Source: Chromobotia macracanthus
Lineage: Eukaryota; Chordata; Actinopteri; Cypriniformes; Botiidae
Length of the DNA stretch: 64,000 bases
Assembly (NCBI GenBank): GCA_036877525.1
Contig: JAZGTH010000008.1
Location: 1,826,001 to 1,890,000, forward strand
Direction of reading: 5' to 3'
In this document: positions 33,991 to 47,875 of the stretch, piece after piece
Layout of the letters: every line of letters begins with the position of its first letter
Numbering within the stretch: position 1 is the first letter of the stretch
The notes under the pieces: model-generated
The model's input: the letters and a program-made list of their open reading frames with translations, nothing else
Database searches by the model: none
Told to the model about the DNA's origin: nothing
Made by a program: the position numbers and the translations under genes

Positions 33991-36900
33991 ATGTGCTAAA
34001 CTTGCTTTAGTCACAGAAGCAGTCCAATAAACTAAGGACCTTTTCTCACAATTGTTTCATAGCAGCGTTATGCGGCAAAACCTCACAATTTTACAACAGA
34101 TCAGGGCAGGAAAATTTGTCTCCTATTTCTCCTTTCACTGGGATGTTGCCCACAAAGATACATGAAACCTCTGTGAGAAATCAAGGCAGAACCACAGGAT
34201 ACAAACATTCAGTTTCTTAGCAGTCAAATATATGTCTGATAGAATTGTCCTATACACTAACAGTGTTCACTATTACTGAGTTAAATACAATTCTTATAAC
34301 ATCAAAATTTATATTGCTTTAAACCAGCCAAGAGATTTATTTGTGTTACAAGATGTGTAACTGGTATTAAGTAAATTTTATTAAAATTAACTAACTTTCA
34401 TAAATCTTTCCTTCAAATGTTAAAATATGGCTACCCAGTTGTAACAACCGTTTTGGCACATGAATTATTTATGGCTCAGGTTTTAAAATGAGCAAGTGAA
34501 TGGTAGTCTCAGAATCTGGATCCATAACATAGCATGTGTAATTGGTTTAAAACGTTTGGTTAACTTTTAAGATTGCTTTGACAAATTATGATCAAAACAA
34601 AAACAAGCACACAAAGGTTAGTTGTATGGCTGGTGTTTACATATAAAAGTGAGCAGAAAAACATTATTTCAAAAACCCTAACCACACTGATACTGCATTC
34701 TCCTGACTCTCTGATTGGCTGGCTATGGATACATGAGAAAGACAAGGTCTTCAAGTTCCCAGCAGGAATAGAGGTTGCCAGGTTCTCCAGGAGAAGACTT
34801 TCCTTACTCACTACTGTTACAGACTAACGGAGACCACTCTGTATTATCCAGGTTTCATCAAAAATTGAAAGAATAGAGCACTAATGACAACATGAGTAAC
34901 ATTCCAGGCAGTAAGATGTATTTTTGTTCTGCCATTATCTAAATCTAGATTTAGGTGCTTGAGGGCCTCTTATTTTGTTCTACACATTGACAGGGACCAA
35001 GCCAAGAGCGTGACTTTTACGGCAGAGGGGCCTCTCCAATGGGACAGGCCCATGCAAGCTTCCAAAACACAGTGGGCTGGCTGGATAAGAGGCCCTTTGT
35101 TTTCATGGCACTAGTAAAAATAAGAAAATTGCCCCCACCCTGACACTAAGCCCACTCAACAACAATATGAAAAGTTTTATGAAAAGTTTTCCTGTTTTAT
35201 TACCCTTGCAAGGACTCGTACAAAGTTCTCCTCACTGTTGTTTTTGTAATGTTTGGTGCTTATCTTTGCTTTGAACTGTTTAGCTTGGCTTGTCTGCAAA
35301 AAGGAGAAGAAAATACAAACTCCAAAATGAAGTGGACAAAATTAACAAAATGTTTAAAATCCGACACAACACTAAAAAAAAAAAAATCACAAGAAACAAA
35401 CTCGCTTGTGTCAAAAGGAAAGTGATGTAATGAAACAGAAGGCCAGAAATGCTTAAAATAACTTTTTCCAGTGCTGAACAAAAGACTATAGTGAGAGAGA
35501 CAGGAAGACTGACTAACCCACACTGCTTCATTCCCCGAGTGGCAGGGTTGGGCCTTCCAGAGCAAAACAATATAATGAAAACCTGAGTTACCATCACTGC
35601 TGCCTTGGCCTGTGGTGTCCAGTGTCAGCTATGTACTCATAACAAAAACAAAACCAAGAGCTGATCATTCACCTTTATATTCTGACAAAAATGGGTGACA
35701 TACTAACTCAATCCTCACAGATCAACATCTAAAAGCATCACACTGGTTTGAAACATTCTACAGCATTCTACAACAATTTTCCCTAAAAAATAAAAATCCT
35801 AATCCTCTTTATGTTGTATTTTTAAAATTAGGTTAGCCTCATGGTGGGGTTTTTCCTGCACTGATTTTTATGGGGGCCATTTAAGGCAAAAATGAAAGCA
35901 GACAAAGCTAAAGTAACTATTCATTTTGCGTTTGGCTCTAGGGTTTCTTTCAAAAGGAGTTTTATCAAAAGTAAAATATCTCCCTTTATAGCTTTTCATT
36001 AGTTATTGTGAACATTGCAATTTCCGTGGAATGTAACAGTTTGCTTGCAGACACTTTGGTTGCTAAATGTAAGTGCTAAATGCACTGCCCATCTGAAATC
36101 AGATAAAAATCTACAAATGACTATACATTAGAAATTATTTTTAAAATAAATTTATTTTAATCCATTATTTTAAACATTGTTATTCCACATCCTGCCAAAT
36201 TCTGTACCCCAAACAATGTGTAATATAAAGCCTATGAAAACAAATATAGTGAATTTATCTTATGTAGGCTATGCTGTACATAAGCCAATACTGTTTACAA
36301 TAAAAACATTACATTCTAAACCTAAAAACTGAAATAAAATGACTAAATTAAAAAATATAAAAAAGCAAATGTTAACTAATGTGAACATTACTGCTATGAT
36401 AAACATGATTACTTGTTGTTATATGTAGAATTTTAAACCTAAAATTAACTTAACGCAAATATTCTAGCAAAATGTTAATTTTGGTCAAAAGCAATTCTAG
36501 CGTTATTTTAATTTCACGTTTGCATTTATGAGGATAAAAGTTACGTACTTGACATTTTTCTGTTATGAACTAACCGTTGTAAAAGCGGACAATTACTGCA
36601 CTATGGAAAATCATAAAAATGCTTTAAAAACTTTGAGACCTATCATGGGTATTTCGACCACCAAATATTGACATCTGTGATACCAGTAAAGCAAGACAGT
36701 TTTTTTTATACTAAATACTATTAAATTCATAAGGGTTATTTATCATTCTGTTAAAGTGTGACCCGCATTGGTCTTAATTTAGAAACCATAATGTTCAAGC
36801 TTGATAACAGAACTGTTTGCTAACAAATATTAACAAATATTAAACGTTTATGATATAACTAGGAGTTTAAATTGCAGGTTTCGCCCATAGTAGAGTGAAT

Positions 36901-37429
36901 TTGAGACGCTAAATTCGATTTGGAGAAAAAAAATCCATTTGCTATTTTTCTGATCAAAATTGTGATTTGCGATTTAAAATGCAATTTACTATTATTTAAA
37001 ATAAGAGCATCAAAGACAGACAAAACATTATCACAAACTATTCAAACACTGTGCTACTGTTTGTTTAAAACCACTAAAATGTGGCAATTTTTTTAAAATT
37101 AGTCTTTATGCAAACATCTGTCATGACAAATGTAAAAAAATTTAAAAAGTTAAATTAACAAATATAAATAAAATCTTAAACTTTTTAAGTTTGCTCTTTT
37201 GCAGAGAATTTGATGCAGAGTTGAACTGTGGCTCCCGCTCGTGCGCATCTTTTCCAACTGGCGTTCTTTGCTCATTCAATCAGCATGTGCAGTGTTAAAA
37301 TGCCTCTTATTGGTTACACTCTATGTCTAACCTGTAATGCGCAGTAAGCAAACTGTTACAAATACCAAGATTACAACATTTCAGTGCTTGACAGTAGTGG
37401 TGATACCTGCTGGGAGAGAGGAGAAAGGG

Positions 37430-37880
37430 TTCGTTTTTTTTAAGATCAAACTTGTGTGAAGCTAAGTGCACCACTCTCTGCAGGGCTTTGCGTCCTGAGC
37501 TTAGCAGTTCTCATACCACACTCAATATACTCTCTTTGGCCCTGGTAAAGGAAGTTTTCAGTATCACTGAAAATGTGTAATGAGTCCAGGGCAGGTCCTG
37601 AGAAATGTGCACTCTGAGGTACTTGAAACTGCTAACTCTACTGGAAGTGTTGTTAACTTCGCTGCTGTTTCTTCCTGAAGTCGACAATCATGTTCTTAGT
37701 TTTGTTGACATTCAGGGAGAAACAATTTGATTGACACTATGATATTAGCTTCTCTACCCCGTCAAAGTAGATAGAAGTGGTGCTATGGGAAGACTTATGC
37801 ATTATATTATTACCTTATGTATAGAAAGACGAAAACAGAGGACTCAAAACACACCCCTGTGGCACTCCTGTCGTGTTTCA
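37430..37880 (-). mobile_element. L2 LINE reverse-transcriptase fragment in vgll4 intron 2
   Basis: Minus-strand text includes GVPQGCVLSPL-like palm motif B (plus 37845-37885). It then gives LNVNKTKNMIVDFRKKQQ (plus about 37680-37720), which is motif D of L2 reverse transcriptases. The FADD segment between them has been lost, and stops and frameshifts follow (FQVPQSAH for the usual FKYLGVH). It is from the L2 lineage, like the 61.9-63.4 kb copy but far more decayed. Confidence 0.7.
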
Positions 37881-38641
37881 CATCTTTACAGCAGTATTAA
37901 AAAAAAAAAAAAAAAAACTCTGAATGTGACACGATTGCCACTTGAGCGGTCTTAATTCGCCTGTCCTGACTGGCTGGTTTACACTGCAGCATGCTGAAAG
38001 ATTACAATCTCTTTCTTTCACATTTTTAATGGCCACATCTGTAAATTGTTTTGCTAGTTCATACTCTAAGAGCTTTTCTAAAGTAAATCTCAATCGAGTT
38101 CAAAGTAAAGCCCTGAACGAAGTTCAAATTAAGTTTGCCATGCAGAGAAACCTCTGGGTTTTAAAAATTGCTGAGCATATTTAAGTGGTCATAAATTAGC
38201 CTTAGCTGCTCTGCCTACTATGAGTGTGGCTCATTCACTGCTGAAGAACAAGTCTTGTGTCCCAGGACTGAAGGCTTCTCTTCCAAACAGGGATAGAATG
38301 TGTGGAATGCTCAAAATGCTCTTTGCCGTGAGGGCATGGCCAGGCACTTTAAACAGCACGTGCTCCACTATGAGTTTTGTAATGCCAGGAATTCCAAGTG
38401 ATATTCACACTGAGCACATTCTCAATCATTCCAAAGAATTTTCAGGAACGCTGCCTGCATAACCCTAATTCTGAAGAGAATTTTAGTAAGGTAGTTGTTG
38501 AAACAATGTAACCAGTAAACCAGTAAATGTGTGACTAAAGTGGCTTGCATGCCTGTGGAACAGCTTTCTGATTTTCACTCTGGTAAAAAGACAAAGCTGT
38601 GAATGTCAGAATGGGAAACAATATTAATTGGTTTCACTTAC

Positions 38642-38831
38642 ATCTGTGAGACAAACAGTCGGCTCATCTTGGCCACATGCTCGCCGTTACAGTCGATGTC
38701 ATCGTCTGCTTGAGCCACACTGTGCTTCCTCTTGCTGGGACTGATGGGAGGAGGGCCCGTCCTGTGATTGCTGACTGCAGGGGACAGTGACATGGTCGGC
38801 ATTCTGGACTCACTCCTAAGAGTATCTTCAC
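38642..38831 (-). CDS. vgll4: vgll4 coding exon 2 (first common exon)
   Basis: The acceptor is GTTGTGTTGTGCAG and the donor GTAAGTG (minus). The exon is 190 nt: two bases finishing the codon opened by either first exon (Arg from the 55.5-kb exon, Gly from the 44.9-kb exon), 62 whole codons, then two bases of Ile85. The diagnostic VGLL4 segment SNHRTGPPPISPSKRK is at residues 42-57. An acidic DDDIDCNGEHVAKMSR stretch follows, compared with DEDLDCDNDHVSKMSR in human. The basic SPSKRK cluster may serve in nuclear import; this is inference. Both first exons end one base into a codon, so they are interchangeable without a frame change. Confidence 0.97.
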
Positions 38832-41800
38832 CTGCACAACACAACACAAAAGAGATGACTCTAGACTCGATTCAGCATTCATAGGGAATATGAAGTCTAA
38901 TTCATGATTCAGAATGTGCTCAAAGAGAGAATAGTAATCTAAACAAAACACACCCTACTACTAAATAAAATAAAAAACTAACAAGGTCTTTTACACTAGT
39001 GACATACAAATGTATTGTCTAGGCCAATTAATTGTCTAAAATGTGGCAATTTTGAGAAAATCATGCTATGATTTTCCTGTAATATACTTTTATCTACAGG
39101 GTTGACAGTACATTATATCATACATAAAAGCTCAGTCAATACCCTAGATGTTAATATCCTTTGGTAATATCCTTTGATATTAATTTATAGATCATAAAAA
39201 CATGTTTTGTAAGTACACAATTATCATAGGAGCTAATTAACTCATTTCTTCTTTTCATGTTCTCTTTACTGAGAATGCTGGAGTAGTATTGTACATACAT
39301 GTCAAAACACTTGATTCAAGGTAGTAAAGTGTGTAAAATGTAAATTTGTATTTCTTATTCTGAACTGAATGACTGATGCATGCATCTCACCACATTTACA
39401 GAGCAACTATTTTGTAAAATATCACAGCACTGAATGTACTGTTGTGGCTGAGCTATCTTTTGTACATTAGAAGCACCTTTGTGACACTCATATGTAGTGG
39501 TCTACCATTGTCACCACAGCTATAATCGGCCTACATTTGGAATTCTTTAAATTATCGGCATTGGTCGATAACTCTTTGTTTAGCCAATGCATTTGAAAAT
39601 GGATTATGATGCCATATTGTGCATTAGAACCTTCTTTCTTAAAACATGAAACTCAAATGTGAAGCTACATACAACAACACACAAGCTTTTTATTGAAACT
39701 GTACCGTGAAATGTCACAACCGCATATAGCATACATATTATGCACAATAAATGTTAATCAATTTAGTTTCACAAACTTTCTGCATGTCTCTCATTTACTG
39801 TAATTTAATGCATTATATTGGTTTCATATCAGCCAGATTTTCTTCTCAATATTGACATCGGCCATTAAAAATCCCATACTAGTCAACCACTAGTCATCTG
39901 TAAACTTAAGCTATTTTCCTGCAAAATCTCATTAGCAGTATCAAAAAATCCTTGTCAACAGACATTTTCTGTTCTCAGTGTTGGTTAATATTGTGTAAAA
40001 TGTGTGTTGATTTGAACTAAGAGAATAGGTTTTAATGGCAACCAAAGGTTTTAATAGCAAAGGTTTTAATAGCAATCAGATCTATCAACGTGCTGCTTAA
40101 TTTGGTGCAATGGAAAACAAAAAGGTTGGCAATATATTACACAGTGTCACTGAAATGTTACATTGTAAGAATTCTCCAATACTCCTCTAGAAGATACAGC
40201 ATGTAGTGCATTTACAGGCATTCTGTGTAGGAGTGAGGCCGGAAAATTACAACTGGCATGCTCTCACCAATGGGACTTTCCACTTGGGATGAGGTTAACT
40301 AGGCCTGAGAAACTTTATTCTTATAACATCCATTTATTAAGCCAGACCTGAATGTCAAAGCACTCCACTCCAGTAGTTATTTACGGAGTAAAATGATAAA
40401 TAGACAGTAATAAAACAACTCACCAAGTGTACTCTTCTACACTGAATCCTCATAAATAAGTCATGCATGGATTCACAAAAACTCACTTGACTTCAGGATC
40501 AAGTGAACAAATGATAAAGCTTCGATATATGAGCTTGTAAGGTACTTCCCAAAACAAGTGGCCTAGTTTACTGACTGACATGTTTCGGCTCGTCTTTCTG
40601 TGCTCCGTGGCAACAGTGATGACATCATTGTTTTTGTAAGAGGCTAAGACTGTTAACATAGAAAAGACTACGATGCTTTAGAGAAGCCTGCAGTAAATGT
40701 CCACGCAGTCCTGGCACATAATAGCTTATCTGTTTGTCTCCAGAGAGCCATTTCATCTGGCAGTAAGATGTGGGTTGCGCACAGACTATTGTGAAGGTTT
40801 TTGACAAATTATTCTTTAGTTGAAAATAATTTGAGTTGCAGTGCATCAAATGATAAAGCCATTAAACACGCACTAATTGTTTAAAGCTCCTGTGTATCAA
40901 TTCTGTGCCATGAACATAAACAAAAATAATTGCAAAAATGATTTTTACACAAGTTTTCCAATTCACTATACCATGCATGCGAGTAAAACGGTAATATTAT
41001 CTTCAGAGTGGTCAGCATTTCTCTGTAGGTTTTCTGCTCACTCTGAGACTTCAGTCGCTTGCTTTTCCCTGAATGCCGTTTTCTGATGTGCCTGTAAGAA
41101 AATCTGAAAAACATGCCACAGGCATAAAAAATACAGAGTTCAAATACTGTTCTAATGAAGCTGGAGCTCTTAAATGCAATTTACAGTTAAAAACACAAAT
41201 GAGTAGCAATTAAAAGGGAGTGTGGAAGTATTCTTTTTTTAGTTGATGCCTTTTATACAAAAGCTTTCAGACAGCAGCGGTGGAACGGCCACTGTGGAAA
41301 CAAGTTGTTAAACAACTGTTAAAACTAGTTTTGAAATGTCATTTATGTGCACTGTTAATCATAAATAAAAGGACACACATGACTTTAAAAAATATATTTT
41401 TTTTTACGTTTGTGATGTTTTTAAATTTGATGGGAACAAAACAAGGTAGGTCTGCAAAACAGGGGTGTTATCTTTCCATTGCCAGCAAACCATTTTAGTC
41501 TTAGGAAGTAACAGTCAACATTTAACGACCAGCTGCAGGTCTGCTTCAATTTAAACTCTGTTGGCTAGCACAGAGCTGCTGCAGTGAACAGCATGCCTCC
41601 AATAAAAACAGTGCATGAATGAGGAAAAGGCCACATTTTCAGTCTGAATGTGTCCGATACCTATAATCAAGGGAAAACTTCCTCTTGATTGAGATTACTG
41701 GCTTCAGATAACAACCATACCTATGAAAACAAGTGTTAGCTTCCACTTGGTGTTTTAGGAAACCAACCGACAGCCTTGACAACCTATAAACATTTTTTTT

Positions 41801-44800
41801 ATTTTATTCGAGCTGCCAATTTAACGCACTATTAAGACCTAATAATAAAGGAAATAAAAAAATTAACAGTACAGCCACAGGGCCATTTACACAGGCTGCA
41901 TTATTTCTTCCACATGTCTTAAACAGGTTCTCTCACAAGCAGTGAATTTCTTTAAATATATTCACTAATAACAAAAGGGAGAAGTCATTGCCACTTTTTG
42001 CCTTGTTTTACAATCCAATCTTCTAACCCCAAGGTAAGGGTTCTCAAAATCAGCTTTGGTTTAGCTCTGCACAATGATAATAAAGACAAGATAGTCAGTC
42101 TGTGACCATTAAAAGACTGTGTGCATTCATTTAATTCCTAATAAACCATGATGCAAAGTTTAACAAAGTTGTATCTTTTCAGCTGCAACCTTTATTGTGC
42201 ATTTTTCTTTATACCAACCTGTACATCCACATGAGCAGAGAAAACGTTATGCAGAAACAGGCCTATTTTAAGAGATGACAATCTACTTACAGAAGCTGTA
42301 ATGGACTAGCCATGTGCTCAGGAAATTCTCTGGCACATTAAAAATAGCTGAAGAGGCAGCCATACAACAACTAGCAAAAAATGGCTCCGAATGTATTTTC
42401 ATCCACTGTCACTGGGTCATGTGACCGGCCGCCCAAGGACAGAGTAAAGGCCTTTTTTTTCCAAGAATTGTAAACTGTCACGCTGGGATTGGTATGTTCC
42501 ACTACAGCTGAGACTACTGTATTAGAATGCCGTGTTTAATACAACAATACCTACTTTTATCTGCACAGTATTTTTTCTAAGACCAAACTACATAATATAC
42601 ATGGAGAATAATTATGTGTTTCTAACCATTTTGGGCACTCAGATCGCTTTTGTATTTTAAGTTTATACACAGTGGTGGTCTGACTTTCCATGGCTCCCAT
42701 GATATTTAAACACATTTGCAGCACTAATGCGAAATTAGTTAACAAAATAAAAAGGTACAGTGAGACTTAATTTACAACAAGATTAAATTGAACTTTTTGA
42801 TACATTAGATATCATGAATTTCAGACTTTTACCACTGTTATTAATGCAGGTTAATTTTAAATAATATATACCAATGTTTTTTGTATATCTAAATATTTTA
42901 TATTTATAAAAATAAATACAGGTAATGTTGTGTTGTAATGTATAAAACTTTAAACATGATCAAGTATTATGTTGATCATTAGCCAAGATTAATCCAAGAT
43001 TAATAAACTAATAAAAAGCATTGCCAATTACAATTACAGTGTTAACAAAAACTGTATTTTTCACCTAATAACTTCAAATGCATTTTCAGCCATCTATCTT
43101 ATAAACAATTTGAATTTATTCTGCTATCACAGTACTGAGCAGCAAAAAATCTGTAAAAAATAATTTCCACTTTTCTTTACATAATTTATAGCCAAATCAG
43201 ATATATATCACAAAATTTGTGAGTATAGCGAATACCTTTCATAAGTGGCCATCATAAAAGTATTTTTACAGCTCTCTTTTAGTCATGGGATGTTTTAACA
43301 TTATTATCTTAATTAGAGCTTTGTACAGTTGTCAATACGGCAACAAGCCCTCTTGTTAGACACTCGCCAGCTATTGTTGTTTCTGAAAACGTTTAACCCA
43401 CGTCAGGCAATCTTAAAGTTAAATTCCCTTAAGTGTAAAAAAGGCTAATTCCAGCAGGGCAAAGCAGCACTGGATTAGCCTGACAGATGCTCTAAGTTAC
43501 TACCACAGACTCTCCAAACAGAAGCCTGTGGAGAGATATGCGAGTCACGTTAACCATTTGACCACATGGGTGTTGCCAGTTTTTCCATAGAATGAAAGTG
43601 TTATCTGGAAACAGAAAAGGGTTACAGCCAAGGTGTAACATACGCAATCACTCACAGACATAACTCAGAATCAAAGAGTGGGTGATGTTAAACAACATTG
43701 GAATATCAATGTAGTAAGTTAAGCAGTAAGCATTTTCTCCGATTACTCAAATATGGGCCAGCAATTTAATAAACGAACACTGAATTTTACAGCATCTGTA
43801 ATAGTTTACAAACCATCTTACAGACTTGTTAAATACTTGTTTTAAACTGCATTTTGTGGCTTTAAAAGAAAACTCTGCTTAATCAAACTTAAAAGAACTC
43901 AATGAGCTATTTAAATGTCAAATTGCTGAAAACATTTTGTGGACCATACAATGCAGACAGACTATGAGCTTTAGTATTCTGTCAAATAACAAAACCAGAT
44001 CATCTTACAGAACAAACCACAATTTACATTATTTTATATATTAACTGCACAAAAATAAATCAGTCATCCATTTTTGAAAGTCTGATGTGCTGTTCATTTA
44101 TCGAGGCAGGAGGAATATATGCAGCCTAGAGGAGAACTGTATCACATTTCGGTACTCTTGACATATGATGGCCAACAACAGGTACAGCTTGGTGCAGGAA
44201 CCCCCCCACCAACATATATGTCCATACATTAACAAAAATTTTAAATTGTGATTAAATTAATATAAACTACTAATATACTTTAACTGTGATATGGAACTGT
44301 GAGAAATTAGTACTAGATTAATTTCTTAACTGCCTGTAAATAATAACATTAATGTGAATGCTGTGGATTACAGCACTGGACTAAAGGAATCTGCATGCTA
44401 CACATTTTTCATGAGGTGAGCCACCCACACCGCATGTACAATCAGCTGAGCTGAAGGCGCCTGAAATCAAACGCAAAAGAATGCACGTTGAACTTTATTA
44501 TTTAAAAAAATAACTTGAACTCGAAACTATATCAATAAAGCATTTATGAGACAATGTCCAAAACATGTTCCTCAATTGTACACCATTTTACTAAACAAGT
44601 GTCTGAAAAGAAGACTGAAATACACAAACCTTTAAATAACAGACATTTTCCTACCTGCACTAGCCTAAATTTTCAAACCGTTTAGAGACGTCAGAAATGT
44701 TTTAAAGACGTGAATACAAAATACAGTTTTTAAATTGTTTGTAGCATATAACAAACATGTATTTGGGAAGTAAAACACACAAGCGAGGAGTAACCGTGAA

Positions 44801-44880
44801 GTACGGCCGGCCGTTATTTTTGCTGATAAATACTAACGTTATCAAGCTAACGTGTGCGGGAAAATAAACGTTACTTTTAC

Positions 44881-44962
44881 CTTCATAGCACAGAATGCCA
44901 ATGTTGTTGTTCATTTTGTCCAAGTACTGGTAGTTCAACAGGTCCATTTTGGTAAAAAGCAT
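44881..44962 (-). CDS. vgll4: vgll4 alternative first coding exon B
   Basis: The start is ATG at 44962-44960. It encodes MLFTKMDLLNYQYLDKMNNN and then IGILCYE (27 codons plus one base), ending at GAAG|GTAAAAG. The N-terminus is nearly identical to an annotated human VGLL4 isoform beginning MLFMKMDLLNYQYLDKMNNN, so this is a conserved alternative first exon, not a chance frame. A second in-frame ATG (codon 6, MDLLNYQ) could also be used. The exon lies about 10.5 kb inside the first intron of the longer transcript and has its own CpG-rich upstream region (45150-45350). It yields a 286-residue protein. Confidence 0.95.
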
Positions 44963-45149
44963 TTATGGACTTTTTAATCGCAGAACAAATGAATAGCTTT
45001 TTCTCTCGTCAGAGGCGCTTGAAAAGGCCCAGCCTTTAACTTCAAAACAAAGTGAAAACTACTTCAGTTTGTCCTGGCTGGGTACCTCAACGAGCAGAAG
45101 GATTCTGCGACTTTAAAGAAACTTTAATAAGTTTAAGCGACTGAAACGA

Positions 45150-45350
45150 GTTTTTCAGGACAAAGAGGTCGCGCCAGTTCTCCTCACAGCCCGCTGTAAG
45201 TAGACTGCACAAACACGCTGCTTGTGAGCGGTGAGACTTCGCTGCGCGCTCCCAAACTTATCCACGCGCGCCTCCCAGTTGTACGCGTACTCGCCACGCG
45301 AGAGTTTTACGCTTCGAAGTCACGCGAGAGTTTTACGCTCCGAAAAGCAT
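45150..45350 (-). promoter_or_regulatory. CpG-rich putative promoter for vgll4 transcript B
   Basis: In an otherwise CpG-poor, AT-rich window this 200-bp stretch is dense in CpG (GCGCGCT, CACGCGCGCC, GTACGCGTAC, CACGCGAG). It lies 190-390 bases upstream of the ATG at 44962 on the minus strand. There is no clear TATA box, as usual for CpG-type promoters. The palindrome GTACGCGTAC is at 45281-45290. Start site and activity are inferred from position and composition only. Confidence 0.6.
45295..45346. repeat. 26-bp tandem duplication in the transcript-B promoter
   Basis: Two adjacent 26-bp units, 45295-45320 and 45321-45346, each start CACGCGAGAGTTTTACGCT and differ at only a few positions near the end (TCGAAGT against CCGAAAA). 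Duplicated CpG-bearing words could be paired factor sites, or a simple local slippage. Confidence 0.9.
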
Positions 45351-45919
45351 GAAACTGGTGTATAACTAAGAGGTGTGTAGTAAATTACTTTATTACTATC
45401 TAAAATAATAAAAGTGAAACCGTTACTGGTAGTTACATTGTAGTTATTAATAACTTTGCTGTGAACATATCATGAAGAGAGCATCATCATATCCTCAAAT
45501 CTGTGTTAAGTTATCCTAGTATCCTAGCACTTTATTTTACAGTCCTGTTCCACATGTAACCTACATACTATGTAATCATTAAGATAATTACAAAAAACTG
45601 TAACTGTCCTGAACCTAACCCTAAACCTGACCTTAACTATATTAAGTCCATGTAGTTACCTTACCAGTATCCAGTACTTTGTTGGTTAAGTTGCCTACAC
45701 TGTACAGTAGGTACAATACAAGTGTTAAAGTTTAAAACTAAAACTAAACTAGCACAACAATAATTCTGCTTTAGTCATGGAAAGCCTATTCTAATTTTAA
45801 AAAAGACAATATAAATGTCTTTAAACTTTACATTCTGTTGATACTATCAAAATATAACAACCCTAAATCTAAACCTAAAATGCCATAAAACAATGTTCAC
45901 GTCATATATGTAAAAGGGA

Positions 45920-46255
45920 TTTGTGCAATCTATGTTCTGTTTTTTTCACTGTGCAATATATTTCTTTCATTACCTGTACATATTCGCTTACATTTGCACT
46001 CGCCCTACTCATTCTGTGTATTTCCTTTAACATTGCACTGTTTTACTGTACATATTTACCACATTTGCATGGTTTACATTTGTTTACTGTTACTTTTACA
46101 TTTTTGTATTTTTGTGCAATTGAGAGAATGAAAGACAAAATCTCATTGTACAGCTGTACAGCTGTTTTGTATGTTTGTGCAATTCAGAGAATGAAAGACA
46201 AAATCTCATTGTACAGCTGTGCAATGACAATAAAGGTATTCTATTCTATTCTAAA
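45920..46255 (+). mobile_element. L2-type LINE 3' tail with 63-bp internal duplication
   Basis: It ends GTGCAATGACAATAAAGGTATTCTATTCTATTCTA, where ACAATAAAG plus a tandem pentamer is the usual L2 3' end in fish. TTTGTGCAATTGAGAGAATG at 46111 recurs at 46174 (CAGAG variant), followed both times by AAAGACAAAATCTCATTGTA, a 63-bp period. The 150-codon frame running through it is incidental. Confidence 0.75.
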
Positions 46256-47779
46256 TAATTTCCAGTGGCACTCTACTGCCCTCCAGTGGCCTTGTTCTCT
46301 AACATCTACCACATGCACAATCAATCCGTGCTCTTCATGTGCAAACAAGGACAAAGGGATGTGTCTTTTTTAAGATTTATATGAAAAACATGAAACCAGC
46401 ACAGCTATAGCCTGGAACGACAGCATTTGATCAATTACAATCAAATATTTCAGAGCTGTAATAAAGTTTGTATGCAAGCTTTTACTGATCATAAGCATAT
46501 TTAAGTTTAATTCAATTTTAAATTGTGTAATGGGTCACAATGGGATGTCAGGGGATGTGATGTAAATGGTTTATCTGTAACTTGTTTTCTGGAAATTTTT
46601 CTGGACTTTTTCACGACTCCTAATCAAACGCAATGTGATTCACCTACAAGTAAATGAAAATCTGAAAAAAGACTTCCTATTAAGCAATGTGACTAACCAT
46701 TACAAACCACAGAAAAATGATGACTGACCTTTTTTTGAGAATAATAAAATTACTGTGTCACGTCAATTGCCCATGTAAGTACATTAAAAAAATGTGCATT
46801 AAAAATCATTTTCCAAATAATTGTTTTAATATTGGACCATAGACTTATAAATCAGAAATTCATCTAGAAATCAAAGATTACCTGATACTAGTAATGATTT
46901 CTGTGTTAACCATTTTATGACTTGGCACACACATGAACCAGAAAGTTGGGTTGTCAGCAGATCAGCAGCATGGTAGCAAACTTTGATTACATACAGCCAG
47001 TGAACCTTTAACTGCCTGCTGTATCACCAAAAAGAAGAAGAAACATTGAATGAATTTATTTTAAGACCATGCTATTCATTTCTATTGAACTCCCTCGTAT
47101 ACACAATCACAGCATCCTCTCTTACCGACTCTCAATGGCTGCAAGCATTAAAGGTCTTTCTGACTATACCTCACGTCTTTATTCACAAGTCAGAGGACTT
47201 TGTCAATACTAAAGGAAAATCATTCTCACTGGATTTGAAGAGGCACTGTCTCATGTTTCACACACTCTCCATAAAGGCCTGGCTGAGCCTGAACAGAGAG
47301 GGGTATAATGGCAAAACACTGGACAGTTGGATAAAAGTTTCTCTTTAAAAGTAAAGAGAAGGGTTGGGCAGCAAAACATCTTTTAAAACAGTCAAATCTA
47401 TAATTTCTCTCAAAGTCCCAACTTGTGTTTGAAAGTACAAATGATAATTTTCAAACAATGGTGTTGGAAACAACTGCTTACTGACAAGGACAGAATTTAC
47501 TGGATGTGAAGAGTCACTGAAAAAATTTTGATGTACTGAATCCAAAGAATCTCTAGGATTAATTAAAATCTCCACTACTAGCTGTCAAAGCTCTTCTTTA
47601 AATGTGCTCTTCTTTAAATAGTTTTTTTGAGGTAATAAACAGTCTTGTCATGTCACGTTTAGACTGTAGGAACGACTCTCCCATTGACACCTGATTCCTA
47701 ATGCCTCTGAAACAAAGAATCTGTTCTTCATGACACTGACTTAAAGAAAAAAGGCATTTTTGAAGAAAATTTTACTAGG

Positions 47780-47875
47780 GTTGCTATGGTTCCTAGGGTG
47801 GCTGCAAGGACATTGCTACTGAAAGTGGTTGCTAGTGTGTTCCAGGGCATGGCTGGGTGGTTGTTTACAAGCCAA
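47780..47875. repeat. GTTGCTAGGGT-type dispersed repeat patch
   Basis: TAGGGTTGCTATGGTTCCTAGGGTGG, GTGGTTGCTAGTGTG and GCTGGGTGGTTG occur within 100 bases, the same motif set as at 11100-11660. No class is assigned. Confidence 0.5.

Larger units (their letters stand above)
30703..38641 (-). other. vgll4 intron 2
   Basis: About 7.9 kb. It holds a plus-strand LINE copy (32616-33990) and a minus-strand L2 fragment (37430-37880), listed separately. The rest (30.7-32.6, 34.0-37.4 and 37.9-38.6 kb) has no supported feature. Open stretches at 37942-38184 and 38220-38462 lack recognisable domains. Confidence 0.75.

Noticed and set aside
37878..38462. Possible exons of a second gene inside vgll4 intron 2
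   Set aside because: Several 70-80 codon frames exist next to an A19 run, but translations show no known domain and no splice-bounded pair could be built.
45921..46373. 150-codon plus-strand open frame
   Set aside because: It runs through a LINE 3' tail with an internal duplication. The translation is hydrophobic, low-complexity text with no domain.
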